This document shows positions 54,796-64,000 of a DNA stretch of 64,000 bases, piece by piece. This DNA is from Thereva unica (lineage: Eukaryota; Arthropoda; Insecta; Diptera; Therevidae). Each line of letters begins with the position of its first letter. Position 1 is the first letter of the stretch. The translations under genes and the position numbers were made by a program. Under the pieces are notes generated by a model. It saw nothing but the letters and a program-made list of their open reading frames with translations. It was not told the DNA's origin and did no database searches. Location of the stretch: assembly GCA_949987705.1 (NCBI GenBank), contig OX465286.1, positions 15,079,676 through 15,143,675 on the forward strand, given 5' to 3'.

Positions 54796-56530
54796 ATATT
54801 TTTTTTACTTCGGTGGAACATGTTTTGAATCTATCACTAAATTATATTATTTAATAATGTTACTCAGGAGAACATATGTAAACATTTACTTAATTAAAAG
54901 TGAAAAAATATCATTTTCTTGATTTTTTATGGCCATCCAGTCTGAAGTGTCAACAGAAAGAATACCATGAAAAAACGTAATTAGTGGCTAGTCTCTAGGC
55001 ACAACACCCCACTATAGTTACTTTAATCTTTCATGGGACATAAGGCAGAAACAGTTGCGTGCGCCTCAGCTTTACCTAAATATTTGCCTTCAAACATCTC
55101 GAACATTTGGGTAAACTTGTAAAACTGCTTCTGTTTCTGTTTCTTGGGGTGAGGAGGAAATCTGAACTGTCATCTTTGCATGGTGCACCCTGGATAACCA
55201 ACTGACGACAGTAGTAGCTAGTGTGAGACGCTATTTATTCGCCTACCAGTGAAGGCTTAGCGCAACCCTTCCTAGTATTAGGTTCTTGCTATGAAACCTA
55301 AAGCGTAGCCTTGACGACTGGATTGATTTCACAGAGACGACCCCTCGGCAAATGTGCAGAGGTCAATGATTTGAATTTAGTTTTATGTGGCCATGTAGAA
55401 CAGAACCGATATAAGTTGACACAAGCCACTGCAATCGAAACCGATTAAATATCCGCTAGATCGATCGACCAAAAACGGCTAGATCACCGATCAGTGATCT
55501 AGACCTTCAAGACTATATTAACCTGTGAAAGCTAAAGATTCTACTAGCCGAAAATACAGATTAGACATAGCGGCCATACAGAATATAAGATGGACTGGTG
55601 AGGGAACATTGAAAAAAAGAACACATAATACCTTTTATAGCTGGAAAGAAAGATACAACATATTTAGATTAAAGCATTCATTGTACAGAAGGAACTAAAG
55701 CATCTCGTCATAGAATTTCACAGCCATAGATGAAAGAAGGTGCAGGATACGTTTTTAAATTATTCAGTTATAAATGTACTCGCTTCCATAGAAGAAAACT
55801 AGAAGAAGAGAAGGAGATCTTTTATGAGTCTTTAAAGAGAGAGAGTGTGTGTAAAGAAACTGGCCTCGTCAAGCCATTGGAAATACCCCAATGCAAAAAT
55901 TGTTGTTCGGGAAACAATTTTTCACAGCCTACAATCGGAACATTTAGCTTGCACAAACATCACAATGGGCCAAAACCTATTACTGACGTGCCGTGACGCA
56001 AAATATGGTCATTGCTCGAACCAAATTCCAGTAAGAGAAGTTGTCAGTCGGAGTAACCAAAAACACAATTGATCATACTCTTATATAGATGCACGCCATC
56101 AACAATCCAATATATGTTGGACGTTGTCCTCCCGCAACTGTTCTCTTCACCTGATTCTGAGCCGATGTTATTCACTTGAGCGTCCCTAAGCTCTGGCCGT
56201 TCTGGTCTACTAAATCCTCCCAGAGGAAGTTGGGTTTCGCTCGCTGATGCACTCCATAGATCTTACCCTAGAAACATATCAAGATATCTACAAAAATAAA
56301 ACAAAAAGAGGAAAAACAGAGATACGAAATTGTGTTGCTTCCTTTTCCTTTGCGGAGTGAAGAGCCAACAGATGAAATGTGCTTTTTGTAACCTCCTGAA
56401 TTTGTTGCTACCACCTTAATTTTTGTTAGGTTAGGTTAGGAATTTTTGTTACTAAGGGAGGAGGTATCGAGAATATAGCTTGGATATACCCTAATTAACT
56501 ATCGTTTAACAAATTCCAGAGTTGAAACTC
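54796..56530 (+). other. Intronic sequence without recognised features
   Basis: Nothing with a convincing coding motif, terminal repeat or RNA structure was found. GTTAGGTTAGGTTAGG at about 56427-56441 is three units only. Frames at 55730-56072 match nothing I know. Confidence 0.4.
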
Positions 56531-56554
56531 TAACCGACTACAAAGACTAAGTAT

Positions 56555-57142
56555 ATGATATTCCATCAGAAAAATAAGGCAGATATCAGAATTACGGTCA
56601 AGATAGGCGATGGCAAAATAGCTGTGGCAACTGAATTTATCTACCTAGGACTTTCAATTGATGATAATCTGAACTGGAGGAAACACATAGGAAAAATAGG
56701 AAAAATCCTCGCCCCTCTAATAGGAGTTTTCAAAAGAAACCCCAAACTTCAGGAGAAAATAGCGCTCCAGGTTTATAATGCACATATCCTATCTAGGGTC
56801 CGTTTTAGTATTCTTAACTGGTCGCAGTGCTCCCAGCGAGTGTGCGCAGATGTAAAAATTCTGTTAAACAGGGCGCTGAAAGCACTATATGGTCTTCCAT
56901 GGAGTACAGCCACTCAAGAAGTTTACCGACTCGCGGGACAATTAACTTTGGACCAAGTCATCCGAATGGAAAAGGCAAAGTTCGTGTATAAGTTGAAGGA
57001 AAAACATCTGAGATTAAACTTAGAAATTGTGCAATACTCAAGCATACACGACTACGTTACAAGAAACAGGGACAACTTTAGGCCAACGCAGGCAGGCGTC
57101 AGGAGCCTTATATGGGCACATGAAGATTCTGGATCGCATTAA
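56555..57142 (+). pseudogene. LINE reverse transcriptase, post-palm part
   Basis: The frame reads FIYLGLSIDDNLNWRKHIGK, then LQVYNAHILSRVRFSILNWS, LLNRALKALYGLPW and TQEVYRLAGQLTLDQVIRME. This is the region between the YADD box and the RNase H domain. YADD itself is absent because the copy is 5'-truncated near 56540. The frame runs into the left arm of the palindrome and stops at 57142. Confidence 0.75.
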
Positions 57143-57379
57143 AGGGATTAGGGAGCTCATGATGCCCATGGAAGGGATCACAAAAATGAGGGTGACCGAA
57201 AGGTATCATAAAACCCTCATAGGGAACGGAACGCTCCCTGTCTTCCGGCCTCCCTTCCGGGAGCGTTCCGTTCCCTATGAGGGTTTTATGATACCTTTCG
57301 GTCACCCTCATTTTTGTGATCCCTTCCATGGGCATCATGAGCTCCCTAATCCCTTTAATGCGATCCAGAATCTTCATGT
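57118..57379. repeat. Perfect inverted repeat, two 121-bp arms with 20-bp spacer
   Basis: Left arm 57118-57238, spacer 57239-57258, right arm 57259-57379. I found no mismatch between the arms. The arm is LINE sequence. The flanking frames differ by one reading phase, so the duplication broke the ORF, although a continuous frame (57027-58088) happens to cross it. Confidence 0.95.
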
Positions 57380-57985
57380 ATATATCTTCACGGACGGATC
57401 CATGATTGACGGCAGAGCAGGTGCGGGAGTCTTCTCAGAGGACTTAAATCTGACCTGCTCTCTGGCTTTGGGGAATTACACCTCAGTCTACCAGGCGGAA
57501 ATGCTTGCTCTGCTGCACGCGCTGGATCACATAAATGAGGGTCAGGTGCAGGGAAGAAGTATCCTTATAGCACTGGACAATCAGGCTGTGATTAAGCGCA
57601 TGAATCAGACAGAGATTAATGCGTCTCTGGCGTTGGAATGTGTCCAAAAACTGAACAGGTGTGTGAAACAAAACAACGTGACGCTAGCTTGGGTTAGAGG
57701 ACATACAGGCATCGATGGGAACGAAAAGGCTGACAACCTGGCAAAACAGGGGTCAACCTCGGAATTCTGGGGACCGGAGCCATACTCTGCCATTGGCAGA
57801 GGGTTGGTAAGGAACTGCATCGAGAAATGGGTCGCTGAGGAACACCGGATACGGTGGGACGCTATGACCACGTGTAGGCAGGCTAAGATGGTGCTTACGT
57901 TGCCGATTACCGCAGCCAGAAGAAGGATCCTGCATATGCAAAGGAGAACCCTCAGATGGTTGGTGGCACTGATTACAGGACACGG
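57380..57985 (+). pseudogene. LINE RNase H domain
   Basis: YIFTDGSMIDGRAGAGVF holds the first catalytic Asp, SVYQAEMLALLHALD the Glu, ILIALDNQAVIKRM the second Asp, and LAWVRGHTGIDGNEKADNLA the His and last Asp. The full D-E-D-D set of an RNase H1 fold is therefore present. The domain removes element RNA from RNA-DNA hybrids. After it come AARRRILHMQRRTLRWLV and LITGHG, where the frame is cut by the opposite-strand LINE at about 57986. Confidence 0.88.
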
Positions 57986-59698
57986 ATGTTTATTTATTTA
58001 TTTATTAAGTCTACCGAAAAACAATTCTTACAGACTAGAAATAATTTATAAAAACAATGAAGTAACCAAAATAATTAATATCTTATAAATTAGAGAAAAA
58101 AAAAAAAAATAATAATAATAATAAAAACAACAAAATAACCAAAATAATTAATATCTTATAAATAAGGAAAACAAAAACAAGAAAGTCAAAAGTAAATTAT
58201 GCCAATCTTATCTACACAATCCATTCACTAGCTTTTTAAACATATCACGATTGATAGAAATATCAATACTGTCATAGACATTATTGAAAGCACTAGAACA
58301 GTGCGCGATAGGATCATGCTGGCCATAGCAGGTTCTATGAAAAGGAAGACGTAAAAGATTATAATATCTTAAAGACGTACCAGGAACATGAATATTAAAT
58401 AAGGCAAGGAGTTCAGGCGAGCGAATCTTACAACATAAAACATCCCTGACAAACATAATACAACAAACTTTCCTTCTTGACTCCAACGTTTGAAGGCCAA
58501 GAAGAAGGCATCTGGAAAGATAGGAAGGAGAATGATTCCAACGAGAAGCGCGCAGTGCATAGCGAGTAAAATTTTTTTGAATGGACTCAATACGCTTAAT
58601 ATGAATCGCTAAATACGGACACCAAACAACAGAAGCATATTCTAAAACAGAACGAACCAGCGACACATAAAGAATCTTTAGCGTATAACAATCACGAAAT
58701 TCGGTGGCATTCCTTTTAATAAACCCAAGCAGTTTATAGGCTTTAGACATAACATAATCAATATGAAGGTTACACTCAAGTTTTGAATCAAAAACAACCC
58801 CCAGATCTTTAATAAAAGATGGATGCGCAATCGCGACATTGTCAATAGTATATTCAAAACAAACTGGATTACTAATTCGATGGAAAGAGAAGCTATTACA
58901 CTTGGTCGGATTTAAGGATAAATCATTATTAGCACACCAAACAGTAAGTCTATCAAGATCAGATTGCATTCGAAGGCAATCCTGATAACTTGTGATCGAT
59001 TTATAAATTTTAAGGTCATCAGCATATAAAAGACATTCTGAAAATTTAAAAATACTTACAATATCATTAATGAAAATTAGGAATAGAAGTGGGCCCAAAT
59101 GACTTCCTTGGGGTACACCGGAGTTAACATATATCAAGCGAGATTCAAACGAATCAATTTTAACACGCTGTTTCCTGTTGGAGAGATAGGAGTCCATCCA
59201 TCTTAAAAGATGAATGAATGCCAAAGGAAAAAAGTTTCTTTTTAAGAAGTGAGAGATTAACACGATCGAAGGCCTTAACAAAATCCGTATATACAACATC
59301 AACTTGCGAGCCATCCTCAATCTCGTTGATGACAAAATTTTTAAAAAGAATTAAATTTGTAGAAGACGATTTACCAGATACAAAACCATGTTGCTGATGA
59401 CAAATCGCTTCTTTGATATGAAAATAAATTTTATCTTTGACTAAGCTTTCAAAAAACTTGGGTAATGGCAAGAGCTTAGCAATGCCTCTATAATTTTTAA
59501 TTAAATCACGTGGACCAGCCTTATGTAATGGTTTGATGAATGAAAACTTCCACTGATCTAAAAAGCAGCCTATTCTTAAGGAAAAATTAAAAATTATAGT
59601 TAAAGCAGGAGCGAGTGAAATGCAACATTTTTTCAAAAGATAATTTGAAATTATATCATTTCCATAGAAAGTATCATCATTTAAAGGTACCAGGTACC
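57986..59698 (-). mobile_element. Opposite-strand LINE fragment nested in the RNase H LINE
   Basis: The minus strand carries a LINE whose 3' tail of (TAAA)n lies at 57989-58007, next to GGACACGG of the host LINE. The host resumes at about 59699. GGTACCAGGTACC at the 5' junction is odd, and I see no clean target duplication. The coding part runs from about 59700 down to 58208. It is 5'-truncated and lacks the endonuclease. Confidence 0.8.
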
Positions 59699-59700
59699 AC
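58208..59700 (-). pseudogene. LINE reverse transcriptase with one frameshift
   Basis: The first frame reads LDQWKFSFIKPLHKAGPRDL, IKNYRGIAKLLPLPKFFESL, HQQHGFVSGKSSSTNLILF and VVYTDFVKAFDRVNLSLLK. A shift at about 59215-59280 leads to the second frame: SNRKQRVKIDSFESRLIYVN, SGVPQGSHLGPLLFLIFIND, CLLYADDLKIYKS with intact YADD, LSLNPTKCNSFSF, IKDLGVVFDSKL and LEYASVVWCPYL, ending at 58208. Except for that single shift it is little damaged, so the insertion is rather recent. It is Jockey- or CR1-related, and the clade is unsure. Confidence 0.82.
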
Positions 59701-59931
59701 CTAAAAAGAATGGGAATTCTGAAGGATGACACCTGTCGGATGTGCCTGGAGGAACCTGAGACGGCCACACACATAGTGTGTCACTGTCCGGCGGTGGCGA
59801 GAAAAAGGGCTGCCATAACTGGACTCCATTGGATGGAGGACATGAGGCAGACTCCCTTCAATCAGCTGCTTGCGATAACTAGGGGAGTCGAAGCAAGGGA
59901 GCAATGGGACAACCCACTGCAACCCCAATAA
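59699..59931 (+). pseudogene. RNase H LINE, C-terminal zinc-knuckle part
   Basis: HLKRMGILKDDTCRMCLEEP, then ETATHIVCHCPAVARKRAAI gives the Cx2C...Hx3-4C knuckle found at the end of I/Loa/R1-like pol proteins. It continues the frame cut at 57985 (ITGHG). Stop at 59929-59931, then a short 3' UTR. Confidence 0.8.
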
Positions 59932-60013
59932 GATGACCCTAGGCAGAGGGACGAAAAGGGACCCGCAAATAGTGGTCTGATTCGATATCCCTCGAAAATC
60001 TATATATATATAT

Positions 60014-60520
60014 AGGCCAACGCAACCTAGAACGGAGAGGACAAGAAAGGATCTGCTTTATACTGCGGCGGAAATTTACAATACACTGCCGGACCACATC
60101 AAATCGGCTCCGTCTTTGGTAACTTTTACGAAAAGGTTAAAGAAGTATCTGATGGAGGAGGTTCAGCCTCATTAATTGTTTAATTTAATTTCTTTAATTT
60201 TTATTTGCATTTATTCTTTTTAATTCTTATTTTAATCTTTATCTATTAATTTTTTATTTATCAATCTTTTTATTTATTTAATTTTATCTATCAATACTTA
60301 TTTATTCATTTTTATTTATTTCTCTTTCACTTTATCACACTTTTCAAATAGGACTTCTAAGCTGTTAAATATGATTTTGAACTAATAAATAAGGGCTCCC
60401 CAACTCTCGTACCAGCTTCGCTGACTGAGTGGGGATTTTGTAAATACTATTTATAATGATACAAAATAATGTACTTGTGTTGTAGCTTATAATAATAATA
60501 ATAATAAATAAATAAAAAAA
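60014..60520 (+). mobile_element. CR1-like LINE 3' end
   Basis: The frame 60014-60175 reads RTERTRKDLLYTAAEIYNTL, PDHIKSAPSLVTFTKRLKKY and LMEEVQPH, the typical last residues of CR1/L2-like reverse transcriptases. An AT-rich 3' UTR follows and the copy ends with AAT repeats at 60489-60515. It is severely 5'-truncated. It is not the same family as the intact LINE at 33850-38375, whose C-terminus differs. Confidence 0.75.
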
Positions 60521-60664
60521 AAACCTAGAAGACGAAACCATTTAAACCATGGAAGACATTAAGTAGAGCGAAGAGGTAACCCAACTGTGGCTCAAAATCG
60601 CAATTCATACAAGTATTCGCGGCGCTCAATTCGTCGAAACGATGCTCGCTCTCTCGTACTGTCG

Positions 60665-60916
60665 TTTTCTCGTTATCTTTCACTTCGTTTCTCGCTATCT
60701 TTCACTTCGTTTCTCGCTATCTTTCACTTCGTTTCACTCTCTCTCTCACTTCGTTTCACTCTCTCTCTCTCACTTCGTTTCACTCTCTCTCTCACTTCGT
60801 TTCGCTCTCTCTCACTTCGTTTCACTCTCTCTCTATCTCTCTCTTTCTCTCACTTCGTTTCACTCTCTCTATCTCTCTCTCTCACTTCGTTTCACTCTCT
60901 CTCTCTCTCTTTCTTC
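60665..60916. repeat. Minisatellite of TCTCTC...CACTTCGTTTC units
   Basis: CACTTCGTTTCACTCTCTCT recurs at least ten times with variable CT runs and some CTCGCTATCTTT variants. Units are 20-30 bp. The frames at 60587-61052 are read-through of these Ser/Leu/Phe-coding repeats and are not genes. Confidence 0.9.
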
Positions 60917-61144
60917 CGCGCTCTCTCTTTTGTTCTCTCGTCGCCGAAATGGACTTTCTAAGTGTATATCTTATCAAACTCCAATCATCTGCAAATCTCA
61001 CTCGTTCTGCTACGGTGTCTTCGCTGGGCTCTACGGATTGGCACAAGTTTGACTGGTTGGACGATTATTTTTACTGGTTTTTCCTAGATCAGATGCATGG
61101 CAAGGGGCATAATCTATGCCAGCGTATAGACACTAGATCAAGTA

Positions 61145-61255
61145 TACATAATATTTTCTCATCTATCCTTCAGATCAAGCTTACTACTAAACATTGCAGA
61201 ATGACTTGAACGACATGACGGGCTAGTAGTACAAAGGGTGTCTTCTAAGCACAAC
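61145..61255 (+). mobile_element. LINE 3' tail family, copy 5
   Basis: CTTCAGATCAAGCTTACTAC, TAAACATTGCAGAATGACTT and GTAGTACAAAGGGTGTC followed by AACAAAA match the other tails, especially 42484-42612. There is no coding part. Confidence 0.7.
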
Positions 61256-61324
61256 AAAAGTATGGCCCATCTTCGAGTAGAGTATATACTGTTGTTTCTT
61301 ACCTCCTTGGTAGACCACTGTGGT

Positions 61325-61389
61325 GTCTTCTTCTTCTTCTTTGATCCATTAGCTGGCGGTTCGAGCGGGACGTTCCCGCAACGGATACA
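61325..61389 (-). mobile_element. RTE-like LINE 3' end, second copy (65 bp)
   Basis: TTCTTCTTCTTTGATCC followed by TTAGCTGGCGGTTCGAGCGG and GACG-CCCGCAACGG matches 29840-29893 closely, with (TTC)n at the same end. It is an extreme 5' truncation of the RTE-like family that interrupts the Helitron. No duplication was identified. Confidence 0.75.
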
Positions 61390-61940
61390 TTCTGGACTTG
61401 GGACCAGACGACGGCGGAGTTCCGTTGCTATGTAGACAAGTAGTCATAACAGAGTATCGTGTTGAGTATTTCAGGCAAATATTTTATCCAAAATAAAAAT
61501 CATGGTCACAGCTTTCTTTGATTACCGCACGTCGTGTGATGTCCACTCCGAAGAGATTGAAAACGGATTGACTCCCACTCGCAATGTAAGAAATTATTGT
61601 TGTAAGTAATATCAAACTTTACGAGGCTAAATTATCCAAATGGCACCAGTGTTTCTAGCAACGATACTGAGCTCTTTGACAGATTTCAATATTTATTGGC
61701 GCAGGCCAAGAAAATCATCTATTTCTTACCTTATATCTAACATGGTACAGTGTCGATATTGAATTTCCTCTGGAGAAAAAATTGCTTATTTCCTATATAC
61801 CCATCGTCTACCCCAACAAACCACTGACTTGAGAATATTGTGTTTCCGCATTGCCGCGCCAACTCTGTCTTTACATCACAATTCTGAAAGTTCACACTTA
61901 TTAACAATTTGCAATTCAATATTTGTCAGTAATAAGTGCT
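61390..61940. other. Unassigned sequence
   Basis: I see no conserved coding motif, terminal repeat or simple repeat. Confidence 0.4.
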
Positions 61941-61944
61941 ATTT

Positions 61945-62228
61945 TCATCCATCCATCCAATGGCGCTACAGCCCAAACGAAACCTTGGCCTCCTCTAGGG
62001 CATTTCTCCAAGTTTGTTGGTCCTTTGCAGCATATCTCCAGTTCCGGATGTTCAGCATTGCCTCTACGTCAGCCGTTACAGACTCTGCCCATCTCTGCTT
62101 GGATCTAACTACTGGCATATTTCTCGAAATTTCTAATGTCATAAACCGTTTTAGGATACGATTCTCCTGCATCTTAATTTCGTGGCCGGCTAGTCTCAGT
62201 CTGTTAATTTTTATTAAAGTTAAGAGTT
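61945..62228 (-). pseudogene. RTE-clade LINE, C-terminal coding end and tail
   Basis: The minus strand reads RLAGHEIKMQENRILKRFMT, then RSKQRWAESVTADVEAM and WRYAAKDQQTWRNALEEAKV with a stop after SFGL. This matches the usual RTE ending (GHV.RM...R..K, RW...V..D, A.DR..WR...E.AK). The element ends in (ATGG)n-type tandem units (CCATCCATCC on the plus strand at about 61949-61959), typical of RTE. Only the last 75 or so residues are present. Confidence 0.78.
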
Positions 62229-62230
62229 CT

Positions 62231-62331
62231 GGGGTGGTAGCACGAAAGTTATTTCAATCGACCTCTTCATACAAAAACGTTGAATTTTTGTATGAAAAGG
62301 TCGATTGAAACAACTTACGTGCCACCACCCC
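62231..62331. mobile_element. 101-bp hairpin (foldback) element
   Basis: The left arm starts GGGGTGGTAGCACGAAAG at 62231. The right arm ends in GTGCCACCACCCC at 62331. The arms pair along about 46 bp with few mismatches around an 8-base loop (62277-62284). This is a MITE-like hairpin at the edge of the RTE fragment. No clear target duplication is present. Confidence 0.75.
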
Positions 62332-62495
62332 TGGGTCGGCAAAAATTTCATACAACTCTTTGTTGTATCTCCTTCACCATATTCCATTCCTTGCTCTCTG
62401 GTTATGCATCTGGGCACTTTTCTCTCAAACCTGTTAACTCGTTCCTCTATGTCTAACTGCTATTTATCGCCTTATAATTTACTGTTTAAATTCCA
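62332..62495. other. Unassigned sequence
   Basis: I see no recognisable feature. Confidence 0.3.
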
Positions 62496-62584
62496 CTTTC
62501 GGTCGCTTTAGGTCATTTTGATCACTTTAGGTCACTTTGATCACTTTAGATCATTTTGATTACTTTAAACCACTTTCATCGCCT
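62496..62584. repeat. Minisatellite of TTTAGGTCACTTTGATCAC-like units
   Basis: About four to five diverged units of 19-20 bp (for example ACTTTAGGTCACTTTGATC) stand in tandem between 62496 and 62584. Confidence 0.8.
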
Positions 62585-63150
62585 TTCCTAATCAAAACTG
62601 ACTGTTTCAATATGGTTTCGACTGTATTTCTATATCAAAATCCCTCCTTTACCCTTTATTTCTAGATCTTACGACCACATTTACATTCTAGAGCCCGTTT
62701 GTTCCTGGTTCATTCGACAATTTTTTGTTTTTTTCGCATTTTCTAAATACCTAACTTCCTCAGTTACAATTTGGTTACAACTCTAACTAATAGATGGCGC
62801 GTAGTTAACTGTTTGAATAAATCGTTACTAATTCCCAGTTTGTAATTTGTAATTTATTTATTTAGGCTTAAGTACACAAGATTTGAAGGAGGATGTATGC
62901 TAATGTATGTTGTGCAGCAAGCAAGCAATTGTGTCATTTTATGCATTCTGTGATGCAAAATTCGCCAGTTCGTTCAAATTCTGATAGATAGCGCATAAAT
63001 CATCACAATATGTCGTTTGAAAAATTCATATTTGTAAGTCCATCCAGGACAAAGTTAGAGCTCCATTGAAACTCCCGTCTTTCTCTCTGCACAATATTTT
63101 TTTGCTAGCAACACGAGTGTAGTCTGCTCGACTCCCTCTCCTGTAGAGCT
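62585..63150. other. AT-rich sequence without recognised features
   Basis: No coding motif, repeat or terminal inverted repeat was found. Confidence 0.4.
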
Positions 63151-63154
63151 CTTT

Positions 63155-63385
63155 TCGCGCAACAACTCGACTGGTGGAACAATCTCCCGCAGTCTGAATT
63201 TCCGAACTCGTACAGCATCCAAAGAGCTCAAACGCATGGGTTCATCGACATCTACTAGTGTACGCCGAGCAGACTCGCCCCTTAACCTATCCAATTCTAG
63301 ACCTAGGCAGCATAATTTGAACGATATGAACTGGTAGTGAGAAAGGGTGATTCCTAAGCTTGGGGTTTCCACATTTATCAGCAGA
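63155..63385 (+). mobile_element. LINE 3' tail family, copy 6
   Basis: The plus strand reads WWNNLPQSEFPNSYSIQ, matching the LWNNLPKTVFPNSYNIQ ending of copy 2. A degraded 3' UTR follows (ACCTATCC, GACCTAGGCAGC, GAACGATATGAACTGGTAGT, AAGGGTGATTCCTAAGCTTG). There is no clean A tail. Confidence 0.7.
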
Positions 63386-63926
63386 ACAGCCGAGTTTTGT
63401 CGGCACAGCAATCGCCCCCCAAACATTAAACTAAAAGCTGTATCCACTTTCTCCCCGTCAGAGTGTTATGCCTCTTAAAACGAGGCGATTATCATCGATC
63501 AAGAGATCTACCCTGCTACCCTTGCGAAAACCAGTTTGGAGTACGGGGTAGGTGGAGCTCAGCAACTGATAATCACTTTCCACATATTAAGGGAAAGGAT
63601 AATGAAAGTTCTTTTAAATTAGCTTAAGGATATCTTTGCGAAAATCCCTAAGGACATGTAAAAAGATGATTTGAAAACAAATCTGTCCTTAAGCTCCTCT
63701 CAAAGAGATGAAAAAAAAAACTCGTCAGGATAATAAAAATAACAACAGAAAGCTCCACCCAATTCACCAAATTTGTACCTATTTATTTTCGTATACATAT
63801 ATTTATATATAGATCAGGAAACATCAAAAAGGACTAAGCTTTTGAGTCAATTTTTATTTAAGCCAATTGTCAAGCGACTGCTGTGCTATGCTCACCTTAT
63901 CTAGCTCACCCTACTACACCCATCAG
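63386..63926. other. Unassigned sequence
   Basis: I see no convincing coding motif or repeat. Short TATA repeats occur near 63796-63812. Confidence 0.35.
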
Positions 63927-63941
63927 CGTTGCCAGGCAACG
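63927..63941. promoter_or_regulatory. X-box-like palindrome
   Basis: CGTTGCCAGGCAACG is a 15-bp palindrome around one central base. It resembles the RFX X-box half sites (GTTGCC and GGCAAC) with 1-bp spacing. RFX sites mark many ciliary gene promoters in animals. No gene is visible beside it in the window, so the role is speculative. Confidence 0.25.
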
Positions 63942-64000
63942 TCGACGCTTAATCACTCCTTCAAGCAACATTTTTGTTCTATTCTTTTCCACCCTTCTTA

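Larger units (their letters stand above)
56540..60000 (+). mobile_element. RNase H-bearing LINE (I/Loa/R1-like), 5'-truncated and interrupted
   Basis: Three pieces on the plus strand follow the order of one element: the post-palm part of the reverse transcriptase (56555-57117), an RNase H domain (57380-57985) and a zinc-knuckle C-terminus (59699-59931). The first two are separated by a 121-bp-arm palindrome, and the last two by an opposite-strand LINE. The end is not precise. The presence of RNase H limits the clade to I-, Loa- or R1-related groups. Confidence 0.82.

Noticed and set aside
56427..56442. GTTAGGTTAGGTTAGG as insect telomere repeat (TTAGG)n
   Set aside because: Three units only, internal, with no other telomeric feature.
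57108..57377. 89-codon minus-strand frame mirrored with the plus-strand frame
   Set aside because: It is the reverse reading of the 121-bp inverted repeat.
60587..61052. Ser/Leu/Phe-rich frames of 124 and 136 codons
   Set aside because: They are translations of the CT-rich minisatellite.
63055..63447. 130-codon minus-strand frame
   Set aside because: It overlaps a recognised plus-strand LINE tail and has no domain signature.

Overview
The window is eukaryotic nuclear DNA, most likely from an insect and probably a fly. The evidence is the set of animal-type non-LTR retrotransposons (an R1-clade pol, CR1-like, RTE-like and RNase H-bearing elements), mariner/Tc1, hAT, Harbinger and Helitron remnants, AT-rich TATA/TACA microsatellites, and a CAAAATGG start context with a GTAAGT splice donor. 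It holds no bacterial operons and no rRNA. The species cannot be named from the sequence alone.

Region 1 (1-27083) is one uninterrupted satellite array of about 87 copies of a 311-bp unit. It runs off the left edge of the window. It is organised in local higher-order repeats (a 1599-bp five-unit block carrying an internal 44-bp duplication, a 2488-bp eight-unit block, 620/622-bp dimers, 932-bp trimers) and contains one island of a diverged monomer type (12067-12792). The array stops abruptly in mid-unit at 27083. The open frames inside it are by-products of the period and not genes.

Region 2 (27084-39060) is a nest of mobile elements that can be ordered by target-site duplications. After a deleted LINE piece, a hairpin MITE and an 872-bp Harbinger element with TAA duplications comes an old Helitron helicase gene. 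The Helitron is split by an RTE-like LINE (8-bp duplication AATGTACC). That LINE is itself split twice: by a 2.4-kb hAT-type element (8-bp duplication TTTACCGA) loaded with LINE scraps, and by an apparently full-length 4.5-kb CR1-like LINE with both ORFs open (8-bp duplication TTCACCTC). Removing the two inserts restores one continuous RTE-like frame of about 610 codons.

Region 3 (39061-50730) holds a degenerate R1-clade LINE bounded by a 13-bp duplication, several copies of one LINE 3' tail family, a 2.9-kb terminal-inverted-repeat element that contains a 1.6-kb near-perfect palindrome, a dead mariner transposase, and a 363-bp MITE. Most of 44003-50728 lies between two well-matched Tc1-like terminal repeats that face each other.

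Region 4 (about 51100-53227) holds the only likely host gene: a long AT-rich leader and a first coding exon (53079-53227, plus strand, 49 codons plus 2 nt) ending at a consensus donor. The rest of that gene lies beyond the window, so its first intron is at least 10.7 kb.

Region 5 (53228-64000), inside or beyond that intron, holds a hAT-like MITE inserted in a tRNA-like SINE, an RNase H-bearing LINE broken by a 121-bp perfect palindrome and by an opposite-strand LINE, LINE tails, two minisatellites, an RTE fragment and a 101-bp hairpin element.

Nothing seen looks like a multi-gene pathway. The interest lies in repeat architecture and insertion history.
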